Shown: piece after piece, positions 1 through 5,449 of the stretch
Layout: each line of letters starts with the position of its first letter
Numbering within the stretch: position 1 is the stretch's first letter
Assembly (NCBI GenBank): GCA_002390675.1
Contig: DGPZ01000040.1
Location: forward strand, 1 to 7,342
Direction of reading: 5' to 3'
Origin: Deltaproteobacteria bacterium UBA4427
GTDB taxonomy: Bacteria > Myxococcota_A > UBA9160 > UBA4427
DNA: 7,342 bases
Position numbers and translations under genes: made by a program
Notes under the pieces: model-generated
Seen by the model: only the letters and a program-made list of their open reading frames with translations
The model's database searches: none
Told to the model about the DNA's origin: nothing

Positions 1-305
1 TGAGCCGCAAGCTTGGCTTGGTCGGCGTCATGCACGTCGGTTAGGATCGCTAGGCCGGTTTCCTTCTTAACGGACTTGAGGATCCGAAGGCCCTCATCGA
101 TACCTGGTCCGCGGAACGAGTCGTGGCGTGATCGGTTCGCCTTGTCATAGGACGCCTTGAAGACGAGCGGGAAGTCATGCTTGTCCGCCAGTTGCTGAAC
201 CGTTCGAGCGACTTCGATCGCATCAGCTTCGGTCTCGAGGACGTTAAGTCCACAGATCAAAACCAGCGGTGCTTCTCCGCCTACCGGAATCTTGCCAATG
301 CGCAT
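1..305 (-). CDS. kdsA: 3-deoxy-8-phosphooctulonate synthase (KdsA), N-terminal part, cut by window edge
   Basis: Cytoplasmic enzyme that condenses phosphoenolpyruvate with arabinose 5-phosphate to give Kdo-8-phosphate, the committed step toward the Kdo of lipopolysaccharide. Only the first 101 codons are in the window. The translation carries the family landmarks in order: APLVLICGLNVLE (residues 12-24), FPLVFKASYDKANRS (about 45-59, PEP/substrate loop), SFRGPGIDEGLRIL (about 63-76) and LTDVHDADQA (about 87-96). Asn21 in GLNVLE stands where metal-dependent enzymes have Cys, so by family knowledge this should be the metal-independent class, as in E. coli (GMNVLE). The ATG at 305-303 is supported by an AGGAGAG ribosome binding site 7 nt upstream. 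The gene is divergent from the glycosyltransferase gene on the right. Homology is clear from the motifs; the remaining two-thirds of the protein is not visible. Confidence 0.95.
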   Translation of the reverse strand, partial: MRIGKIPVGGEAPLVLICGLNVLETEADAIEVARTVQQLADKHDFPLVFKASYDKANRSRHDSFRGPGIDEGLRILKSVKKETGLAILTDVHDADQAKLAA

Positions 306-312
306 TCGCGTT

Positions 313-319
313 CTCTCCT
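313..319 (-). promoter_or_regulatory. Ribosome binding site of kdsA
   Basis: Reading the minus strand, AGGAGAG lies 7 nt before the kdsA ATG. It is a near-consensus Shine-Dalgarno sequence and fixes the kdsA start at 305. Confidence 0.8.
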
Positions 320-329
320 GGCTTCGTTG

Positions 330-350
330 ACGAGGCCTTTTGTGCCTCGT
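330..350 (-). repeat. Perfect 7-bp hairpin in the kdsA leader
   Basis: ACGAGGC at 330-336 pairs perfectly with GCCTCGT at 344-350 across a 7-nt loop. In the kdsA mRNA the hairpin would end 10 nt before the Shine-Dalgarno sequence. No T-run follows on either strand, so it does not look like a classic intrinsic terminator. It could be a leader structure affecting kdsA translation, an operator, or chance. The pairing is directly visible; the role is inference. Confidence 0.5.
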
Positions 351-470
351 GCCTGCATCGGCTCACGGTCTCAGCTTGGTTGAGTGATGTGACCCGACTC
401 TCGTCGCTTTTCACGAGCGGGAGTATCCCTCAAAAGGGACAGCATTTGTTGAATCGAAACGGAACTGATC

Positions 471-507
471 CGCGACAAAGTTCGCATTCCTTGTCTCGTT
501 TGTCGCG
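471..507. repeat. 9-bp perfect inverted repeat, possible operator or RNA hairpin
   Basis: CGCGACAAA at 471-479 and its exact reverse complement TTTGTCGCG at 499-507 are separated by 19 nt. A 9-bp perfect match is the strongest palindrome in the intergenic region. It lies about 170-200 bp from the kdsA start, so it could be a two-half-site operator controlling kdsA, or the stem of a transcribed RNA. There is no T-tract after either arm. Function is unproven. Confidence 0.5.
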
Positions 508-662
508 TATTTCCCCCGAATTCTGATGCCACGCTAAATCGGGTCATCAATCCGGGTGAACGACGCGTCACTCCGCTTCTGGTTTCCCTCGGCTTTCATC
601 GCTCTGACAGCTTGACCGTCTGCTGTCTCGACTAGACCGATGCGACGTGCTGATCACACTTT

Positions 663-708
663 TTTCGTGCATTCCCAACCCACAGTTCCCGGATTGGGTT
701 CCACGAAA
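663..708. repeat. Two-part hairpin (7 bp plus 6 bp stems)
   Basis: TTTCGTG (663-669) pairs with CACGAAA (702-708). Nested inside, AACCCA (677-682) pairs with TGGGTT (695-700). An asymmetric internal loop separates the two stems and the terminal loop is 12 nt. Both stems are perfect. No T-run follows on either strand (a T-run precedes it on the plus strand), so an intrinsic terminator is unlikely. It may be part of a small RNA or of a dispersed intergenic repeat. Confidence 0.5.
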
Positions 709-745
709 TCGGACTCAGATGAAGCCATGTTTTAGTTGGGTGAGT

Positions 746-829
746 GAATCGCAACGATGGGCGCCCGCTCCGAAAGAACGGGCATCGCCGATGATTCGCC
801 ACACCCCTCAGACGGCCCACCTGCGATTC
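746..829. repeat. Nested inverted repeats, possible structured RNA
   Basis: GAATCGCA (746-753) is the exact reverse complement of TGCGATTC (822-829). Between them is an inner hairpin in which GCCCG (763-767) pairs with CGGGC (779-783), extended by GAT (756-758) with ATC (784-786) across a 4-nt bulge. The nesting of an outer and an inner stem resembles a folded RNA or a repeat element, but no known RNA family was recognised. Confidence 0.4.
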
Positions 830-1024
830 GGCACGGCGTAAGTATGCCCCGATCTTCGCAGGAGTCGAGGACTCAGAGCCGACCAGAGGCCATCCTTCGC
901 TGAAATGACCGAATTTGTTGGGAAAAACCATCGATCAAAGTCTCTCATCACGGGTCTGATGGGCTCAACTGGTGGTGTAGACTCCAGCGCCCCGTCTGTG
1001 CGCGCCGCTTTGCGATGCGCCTAC

Positions 1025-1029
1025 GAGAG
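1025..1029 (+). promoter_or_regulatory. Weak ribosome binding site deciding the start at 1036
   Basis: GAGAG ends 6 nt before the ATG at 1036. The alternative in-frame ATG at 1015 has only pyrimidine- and GC-rich sequence upstream, so 1036 is preferred. The match to consensus is modest. Confidence 0.4.
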
Positions 1030-1035
1030 CTGATA

Positions 1036-3618
1036 ATGGCTGAATCTCGCGACCTTGCTCCTGAAAATTTGCCCGAATCGCCGGGGGCCGGTCCCGCCGA
1101 ATCTTCGGCGTGCGCCGTCCGTGAGTCTATGGAGACGATCGTGTTTCCGGCGCGTGCTGGCGCGCCGCCTTCCAACAAGCCGCCGGTTGAGATCTATCTC
1201 GGAACCGAACCGGCGCAGTACCGAGCCAATCGCGTCTTCGGATATTCGATCGAGCGCGTGCGTGATCCCGGTCGCGAAGTTCGTATCCATGTGATGTCCG
1301 ACCTGCCGAGCTTCAATCGTCGAATGTGGACAACGGGCTTCACTAATTATCGCTTTGCGATTCCCGCTTTTCAGGGAGGGCGGGGGCGAGCGATCTACAA
1401 CGATGAAGATCAGATCTATTTGACGGATCCCGGTGAGCTATTCGATCTGGATCTTGGATCGGCATCCCATCTCTCGATTTCGGATACCGAGTCATCGGTC
1501 ATGCTCATCGACTGCGAACGCATGGCCCCGCTGTGGACGCTCGAACAAGCCCAGAAGGGTTGGAAGAAAACGATGCTGCGGAAGGCATCGAAGGCGACTG
1601 GCGTTCGAGGCGAGCTCGATCCCGGTTGGAACGCGCGGGACGAGGAATTCCGACCCGGCGTTAGTCATTTGCTCCACTACACGACCCTGCACACGCAGCC
1701 CTGGCGTCCCTTCCCTGAACGATTTGTCTATCAAAAGGGCGCGTACACGCAGATTTGGCACGACCTAGAACGCGAAGCCATCGCGGAGGGTTTCGAGCTT
1801 TTTACGCGGAAGTCGCCGAGCCGTGGGTTCATGTCTCTGTTAGGTCAATTGAATGATCTGCCCGTCAGCGAACTAGGTAGTGGTATCGGAGTTTCCGGAT
1901 TCTTAGCCGGGAGTGTCGAGTCCCTCGCGCGAAAGACGAAGTCGGCAACCTTGCTCGAAATCCAGCCCGATCTACGAGGGGATCAAATCCAAACGCCGGG
2001 GCGCTTCGGTCTCGATTCAGAGCGGCGAGTAGGCATCCTGGAATTCTTGTCGGGCCTCGGTGACGATGAGCGGTTTGATGGTGTGTTATGCGTCGAGGGG
2101 CTCGAAGACCTTCCGGTCTGGGATGTGCCCTGGGTAGTTGAGACGCTCTTCGCGCGCGCGCGCCGATTTATTCACGTCGCGGTTCGCACGCCGGAGACAC
2201 TGCCACGCCGTCGCCTTCTGCTCCCGCCCCAGGGCACCACGCATACTCTTGCTTGGTGGCGCTCTCATTTCGAAGCGGCTTCGCAAAGGCATCCCGAACT
2301 TTCTTGGGAGCTAATGAGTGCACGTGGGCGAAGCTTTGAACGTGAAGATCAGCTCACGGTGCGAACCGGCGGACAGCGGCCGGATCAGACGCCACCGCAG
2401 GTTTGGACCTTGAGTGATGGTGCTCCTGGAAATGATTGCCAGCTGAACGCGCTTACGGACGCGCTCAACTGGCCTGCCGCACGGCTTGATGTTCGTCTGA
2501 ACTCGCTGTCGAGGTTGCCGCTCTTGAGTCGTGGCGCTCATTTGCACGGCCTTGAGAGTTTTGGTTCACGAGGAAGGGATGGCAGCCGAGGCAAGGAAGC
2601 CCTGCCGGGTCCTTTTCCGGATGTGTTGCTAGTCGCCGGACGTCGTGTCGCACCCATCGCTCGCTGGATCCGAGAACAATCGCGGGGCCGCACGCAGGTC
2701 GTTGCGCTGGGCCCAAAGGCGGCAACGCCGGCTGATGCGGTCGATCTTGCAGTGACGCCACGCGGGGCGCAGCTCTTCCCTCATCCGAATCGCCTCGAAA
2801 CTGACCGGCCTTTAACTCACACGGCGAAGCCCACAAAGGCTTGGCGCGATCGCATAGCAAAATTTCCAGGTCAGAAGGTCGTGTTTCTCTTGGGCAGTGG
2901 TACGGCACGCCTCGGACTCGATGACGAGTCAGCAGTGGCCCTCGGTCGACTTGTTAAGGAGAGCGCGGAATCGCTTGGCGCTTCGGTGCTCGTTTCGGCG
3001 AGCCGTCGCACCCGAGCATCGATTTTCGAAGGCTGCTTGCGTGGTCTGGGGAGCGCCGCCTTCGTGCATAGAGAGACGCCGGAACAAAGAGACGAGGAAC
3101 GCCCTTGGTCGGCGCTCGTCGAGGCTGCAGATCTCTTCGTGATCGCGGGCCTCGGCGAAACCACGCTCGCCGAAGTGTGCGCGACCGGAAAGCCCGTCTT
3201 TCTGTCTCCGCAGCTCGCCGGCGGACGCAGCCCATGGGCGCGATTGCGGGACGGCGTGATCGAACGAATTGTTGAACGATCCCAGGCACGCCCCCTCAAT
3301 GATCGAGGGACGGTTAAGCCACAAGAAGGGTTAGAGCTTTTCAGCGCCAAGTTGATCGACCGAGGCTGGGTGCGGCCGCGCCGAGACGCGGAGGCCCTGC
3401 GTGGGCGTCTTGTTCGGGCCGGACACGCGCGTCTGCTCCGCGCACCCATTCGAGCGACGGATCTAGGAGGCTTTGCTGCGCCGGATGTGAGCGAAGTCGG
3501 CGTCGTTGCTCGACGAATTAAGAAAATGCTGGGCGTCCCTTTCGATCCAAACGAAACGGATCTAAACGAAACGGACGCGAGCGAAATGGAGACTACGAAT
3601 GCGAAGAACGATCTTTAG
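1036..3618 (+). CDS. Three-module protein: GT8-like glycosyltransferase, methyltransferase-like segment, ELM1/DUF1022 domain
   Basis: Predicted 860-residue cytoplasmic protein, no signal peptide or membrane segment seen. After a variable first 48 residues, residues 51 to about 256 look like a GT-A/GT8-type glycosyltransferase: PVEIYLGTE at the start, YNDEDQIYL with a DxD metal motif at Asp123-Asp125, and HYTTLHTQPW (214-223), resembling the GT8 metal/UDP-binding HxxGxxKPW motif. Residues about 277-450 resemble a class I methyltransferase (ELGSGIG, 279-285) but the motif is not canonical. Residues 456 to about 837 match the ELM1/DUF1022 family: WTLSDGAPGNDCQ, PDVLLVAGRR, SRRT (656-659) and the ATGKPV loop (to 721). 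This fold is GT-B-like; bacterial members have no established reaction. ATG 1036 was chosen because GAGAG lies 6 nt upstream; an in-frame ATG at 1015 would add 7 residues but has no ribosome site. It overlaps the next gene by 20 bp. A role in envelope glycan assembly is inference. Confidence 0.82.
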   Translation: MAESRDLAPENLPESPGAGPAESSACAVRESMETIVFPARAGAPPSNKPPVEIYLGTEPAQYRANRVFGYSIERVRDPGREVRIHVMSDLPSFNRRMWTTGFTNYRFAIPAFQGGRGRAIYNDEDQIYLTDPGELFDLDLGSASHLSISDTESSVMLIDCERMAPLWTLEQAQKGWKKTMLRKASKATGVRGELDPGWNARDEEFRPGVSHLLHYTTLHTQPWRPFPERFVYQKGAYTQIWHDLEREAIAEGFELFTRKSPSRGFMSLLGQLNDLPVSELGSGIGVSGFLAGSVESLARKTKSATLLEIQPDLRGDQIQTPGRFGLDSERRVGILEFLSGLGDDERFDGVLCVEGLEDLPVWDVPWVVETLFARARRFIHVAVRTPETLPRRRLLLPPQGTTHTLAWWRSHFEAASQRHPELSWELMSARGRSFEREDQLTVRTGGQRPDQTPPQVWTLSDGAPGNDCQLNALTDALNWPAARLDVRLNSLSRLPLLSRGAHLHGLESFGSRGRDGSRGKEALPGPFPDVLLVAGRRVAPIARWIREQSRGRTQVVALGPKAATPADAVDLAVTPRGAQLFPHPNRLETDRPLTHTAKPTKAWRDRIAKFPGQKVVFLLGSGTARLGLDDESAVALGRLVKESAESLGASVLVSASRRTRASIFEGCLRGLGSAAFVHRETPEQRDEERPWSALVEAADLFVIAGLGETTLAEVCATGKPVFLSPQLAGGRSPWARLRDGVIERIVERSQARPLNDRGTVKPQEGLELFSAKLIDRGWVRPRRDAEALRGRLVRAGHARLLRAPIRATDLGGFAAPDVSEVGVVARRIKKMLGVPFDPNETDLNETDASEMETTNAKNDL
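3547..3591 (+). repeat. Three imperfect 15-bp tandem repeats at the 3' end of the GT/ELM1 gene
   Basis: Units at 3547-3561, 3562-3576 and 3577-3591 encode PNETD, LNETD and ASEME. The first two share AAACGAAACGGA and the third is diverged. They produce an acidic, low-complexity tail after the last recognisable ELM1 sequence, and the third unit contains the GGAG ribosome site of the next gene. This looks like a recent in-frame expansion that leaves the reading frame and the downstream start intact. Confidence 0.65.
3588..3591 (+). promoter_or_regulatory. Ribosome binding site of the acyl-CoA dehydrogenase inside the upstream gene
   Basis: GGAG lies 7 nt before the ATG at 3599 and within the coding sequence of the GT/ELM1 gene, whose stop is at 3616-3618. 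This arrangement favours translational coupling. Confidence 0.65.
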
Positions 3619-4747
3619 CGACGAGCACGAACACTTTCGTCAGGAATTCCGCCGCTTCGCGGAAGCTGAACTGAGCCCGCATAACGAAGCATGGCTCGCG
3701 GCTGGGATGAGCGATCGTTCCGCGTGGGAGAAGATGGGGAAAGCGGGATTCCTCGGCGCGAATCAGCCGGAGGAATACGGTGGTGCCGGTGGGGATTTTC
3801 TCTTTGATGCGATTATCATGGAAGAACTCGGAGACCTCCGGCTTCATGCCCTTCAAGCGTCGCTGCATACCAATATATGCATGCCCTATTTGACGGCCTT
3901 CGGGAATGAAGAGCAGAAGCAAAAATATCTCGTGCCGGCAATCACGGGAGAGTGTTTGATGGCGATCGCTATGACCGAGCCTTCGACGGGGTCGGACCTC
4001 GCGAACGTTTCGACGAAGGCGATTCGGGACGGCGATCATTATGTCCTGAACGGCTCGAAGACGTTCATCTCCTGCGGGCAGAATGCCGACCTCGTGATCG
4101 TTGTCTGCAAGACGGATCCCGACGTCTCACCGCCCCATGACGGGATGAGCTTGCTGCTCGTCGAAGCGGGGACGCCCGGATTTGTGAAGGGCCGCAATCT
4201 CAAGAAGCTTGGCCTAAAGGGGCAGGATACGAGTGAGATGTCCTTCAGCGATTGCCGCGTGCCTGTCGAGAATCTTCTCGGAGAAGAGGGGCGTGGCTTT
4301 AAGATGCTGATGGAACAGCTCCAGCAGGAGCGTCTGTGCATAGGCGTGGGCTGTATGGCTTCCGTCCGCCGCTCGCTCGAAGACACCCTCGACTACGTGC
4401 GTGAGCGAAAGGCCTTCGGCAAGCCGATTGCTGCCTTTCAGAATACGCAGTTCAAGCTCGCCGAAATGGCGACGGAACTTGAAATCGGACAGAGCTTCGT
4501 GGATAAGCTGTTAGTCGCTCATATCGCGGGCGAAGAGATCGTATCCGAAGTTTCGATGGCGAAGTGGTGGACGAGTGAGTTGCAGAAAAAGGTAAGCAGC
4601 GAATGCCTGCAACTCTTCGGCGGCTACGGCTTCATGGACGAGTACCCGATCTCTCGGGACTACGCGGACGCCGCGGTTCAGACGATCTATGCCGGCACGA
4701 ACGAGATCATGAAGGTGATCATCGCGAAGCGACTTGGGCTTGGCTGA
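3599..4747 (+). CDS. Acyl-CoA dehydrogenase, long-chain/isovaleryl-type
   Basis: FAD enzyme that oxidises an acyl-CoA to the trans-2-enoyl-CoA and passes electrons to electron-transfer flavoprotein. The 382 residues match the usual family length of about 380-390. Order: helical N-domain from RRTIFSDEHEHFR; FAD/substrate-binding beta domain with MTEPSTGSD (125-133) and FISCGQNADLVIV (about 157-169); and C-terminal helical domain with RKAFGKPI, QLFGGYGF (338-345) and YAGTNEIMK. The position that carries the catalytic Glu in medium- and short-chain enzymes (YEGT) is Ala365. The base is expected at Glu244 in QQERL, as in long-chain acyl-CoA and isovaleryl-CoA dehydrogenases. The start is supported by GGAG 7 nt upstream and by a family-like N terminus. 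Overlap of 20 bp with the upstream gene implies one mRNA. Substrate cannot be read from sequence; long-chain or branched acyl-CoA is likely. Confidence 0.93.
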   Translation: MRRTIFSDEHEHFRQEFRRFAEAELSPHNEAWLAAGMSDRSAWEKMGKAGFLGANQPEEYGGAGGDFLFDAIIMEELGDLRLHALQASLHTNICMPYLTAFGNEEQKQKYLVPAITGECLMAIAMTEPSTGSDLANVSTKAIRDGDHYVLNGSKTFISCGQNADLVIVVCKTDPDVSPPHDGMSLLLVEAGTPGFVKGRNLKKLGLKGQDTSEMSFSDCRVPVENLLGEEGRGFKMLMEQLQQERLCIGVGCMASVRRSLEDTLDYVRERKAFGKPIAAFQNTQFKLAEMATELEIGQSFVDKLLVAHIAGEEIVSEVSMAKWWTSELQKKVSSECLQLFGGYGFMDEYPISRDYADAAVQTIYAGTNEIMKVIIAKRLGLG

Positions 4748-4788
4748 GCGGGGCATATACGCGGCGCGCGAATTGCGTTGCGCCTTAC

Positions 4789-5016
4789 AGGGTCGAGTCG
4801 ACCGAGATTGCAGCGCGTCTCGCGAAGGTCGAAGAGAGCTATCGCGGCCAGCGGCTCGCGGACCGCATACTTCGAGCGATTCTCGAAGGTGCTCGAGAGC
4901 ATGACGTGACGCGCGGACTGCTCTCCGTCGAGGCGGGCAACGCGCCCGCTCACACTCTCTCCGCGCGGCTAGGCTTTCGCGAGCGCTACCGATACTGGTA
5001 TCGCGAGCTGCGTTAG
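4789..5016 (+). pseudogene. C-terminal remnant of a GNAT-family acetyltransferase
   Basis: In the frame ending at TAG 5014-5016, the translation VEESYRGQRLADRILRAI, then SVEAGNAPA, then LGFRERYRYWYREL matches the second half of GNAT N-acetyltransferases (acetyl-CoA loop, NAPA turn, final beta hairpin). The N-terminal half is missing. The frame has no ATG, GTG or TTG between the end of the dehydrogenase gene and this similarity; the only ATG in frame (4603) lies inside that gene and yields unrelated residues. Key positions are eroded: the RxxGxG loop reads R-G-Q-R-L-A (4843-4860), so Arg replaces the first Gly, and the Tyr usually preceding the RLGF motif is Ser. I infer a truncated, decaying gene, possibly cut by rearrangement linked to the neighbouring transposon. 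The left limit is approximate. Confidence 0.6.
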
Positions 5017-5038
5017 GCGAGCGCCTCGGTCGGCTCGC
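5017..5038 (+). terminator. Hairpin directly after the GNAT remnant, possible terminator
   Basis: GCGAGC (5017-5022) pairs with GCTCGC (5033-5038), a perfect 6-bp GC-rich stem with a 10-nt loop. It begins at the base after the TAG stop. No T-tract follows, so intrinsic termination would be weak. It is the only stem seen near the end of the dehydrogenase transcription unit. Confidence 0.35.
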
Positions 5039-5449
5039 TAGAAGCGGTAGGGAAAATGGGCCTTCTTTTCCGCACTCTCTCCGCCCGAGCGAAGAAAGGC
5101 TGTCCGATCCGACACGCTGCCGGATAAGCGCAAGCCAGAGGTCGTGCCCTTGTACTGGGTTGCTCGTGGCAGGTGTCGAGGAAGTGGTTCACAACTGCTG
5201 AGGAATCCCGTGAGGCGATCTTGGGGTTCCCCCATCCCCCATCCCCTGTCCCGAGCCCGCTGTGAGCCCGCGTCAGTTATCAGTGCGCAACGGGAGTCCA
5301 TGCCGTCTCGCTGTGCGAGTGAACCCGTAGGCTCGGATTCAGATCGTCTCGAGGCGCAAGGATAAAACCTGAACCGAGCGGGCGATTGATGCGTTCCGGC
5401 TGAAGCCTCTCGTCGCGGTCGCCTCGGCACGTCGATTGCTTTCTCTGCG
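5039..5449. other. Non-coding stretch upstream of the transposase, C-rich tandem repeats
   Basis: About 410 bp without a recognisable gene. It contains a GGGG-TT-CCCC palindrome (5223-5232) running into tandem CCCCCAT, CCCCCAT, CCCCTGT (5229-5249), then two direct copies of GAGCCCGC (5253-5260 and 5264-5271). The frame of the transposase is closed by a TGA at 5387-5389, so the transposase cannot extend further than that. The left (terIS) end of the IS91-like element should lie here or just upstream, but no boundary could be fixed. Confidence 0.5.
5338..5366 (+). promoter_or_regulatory. Candidate sigma-70-like promoter for the transposase gene
   Basis: TTCAGA (5338-5343) and GATAAA (5361-5366) are separated by 17 nt and lie about 84 bp before the GTG start. 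Each box matches consensus at 4 of 6 positions. Such matches arise by chance, so this is tentative. Confidence 0.25.

Larger units (their letters stand above)
306..1035. other. Divergent intergenic region, no gene seen, rich in inverted repeats
   Basis: About 730 bp between the divergent kdsA and glycosyltransferase starts. The short open frames here have no recognisable domains and no convincing ribosome binding sites. Perfect or near-perfect inverted repeats lie at 330-350, 426-439 (TCCCT/AGGGA, 4-nt loop), 471-507, 606-627 (GACAGC/GCTGTC, 10-nt loop), 663-708, 746-829 and 862-874 (GAGTC/GACTC, 3-nt loop). Promoters for both flanking genes must lie here, but I could not assign -35/-10 boxes with confidence on either strand. 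No tRNA or rRNA signature was found. Confidence 0.6.

Noticed and set aside
269..526. 85-codon plus-strand open frame across the kdsA start and leader
   Set aside because: It is antisense to kdsA and its leader, lacks family similarity and spans the hairpins.
632..931. 99-codon open frame on the minus strand in the intergenic region
   Set aside because: No recognisable domain, no good ribosome site, a composition rich in Arg, Ser and Trp, and it runs straight through the inverted repeats at 663-829. It is more likely a chance frame or part of a repeat element.
306..1035. tRNA or other standard RNA gene in the long intergenic region
   Set aside because: No T-loop GTTCRA-type sequence with matching acceptor stem was found on either strand.
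2871..3449. 192-codon minus-strand open frame inside the GT/ELM1 gene
   Set aside because: Arg- and Ser-rich antisense frame typical of GC-rich coding DNA; the plus strand carries clear ELM1 motifs here.
4603..5016. 137-codon protein starting at ATG 4603 and ending with the GNAT-like sequence
   Set aside because: The first half lies within the acyl-CoA dehydrogenase gene in another frame and is Arg-rich nonsense; only the part after about 4789 resembles GNAT, so it is better read as a remnant without a start.
5229..5249. CRISPR-like repeat array in the C-rich stretch
   Set aside because: The units are only 7 bp, directly adjacent and without spacers, so this is a simple tandem repeat.
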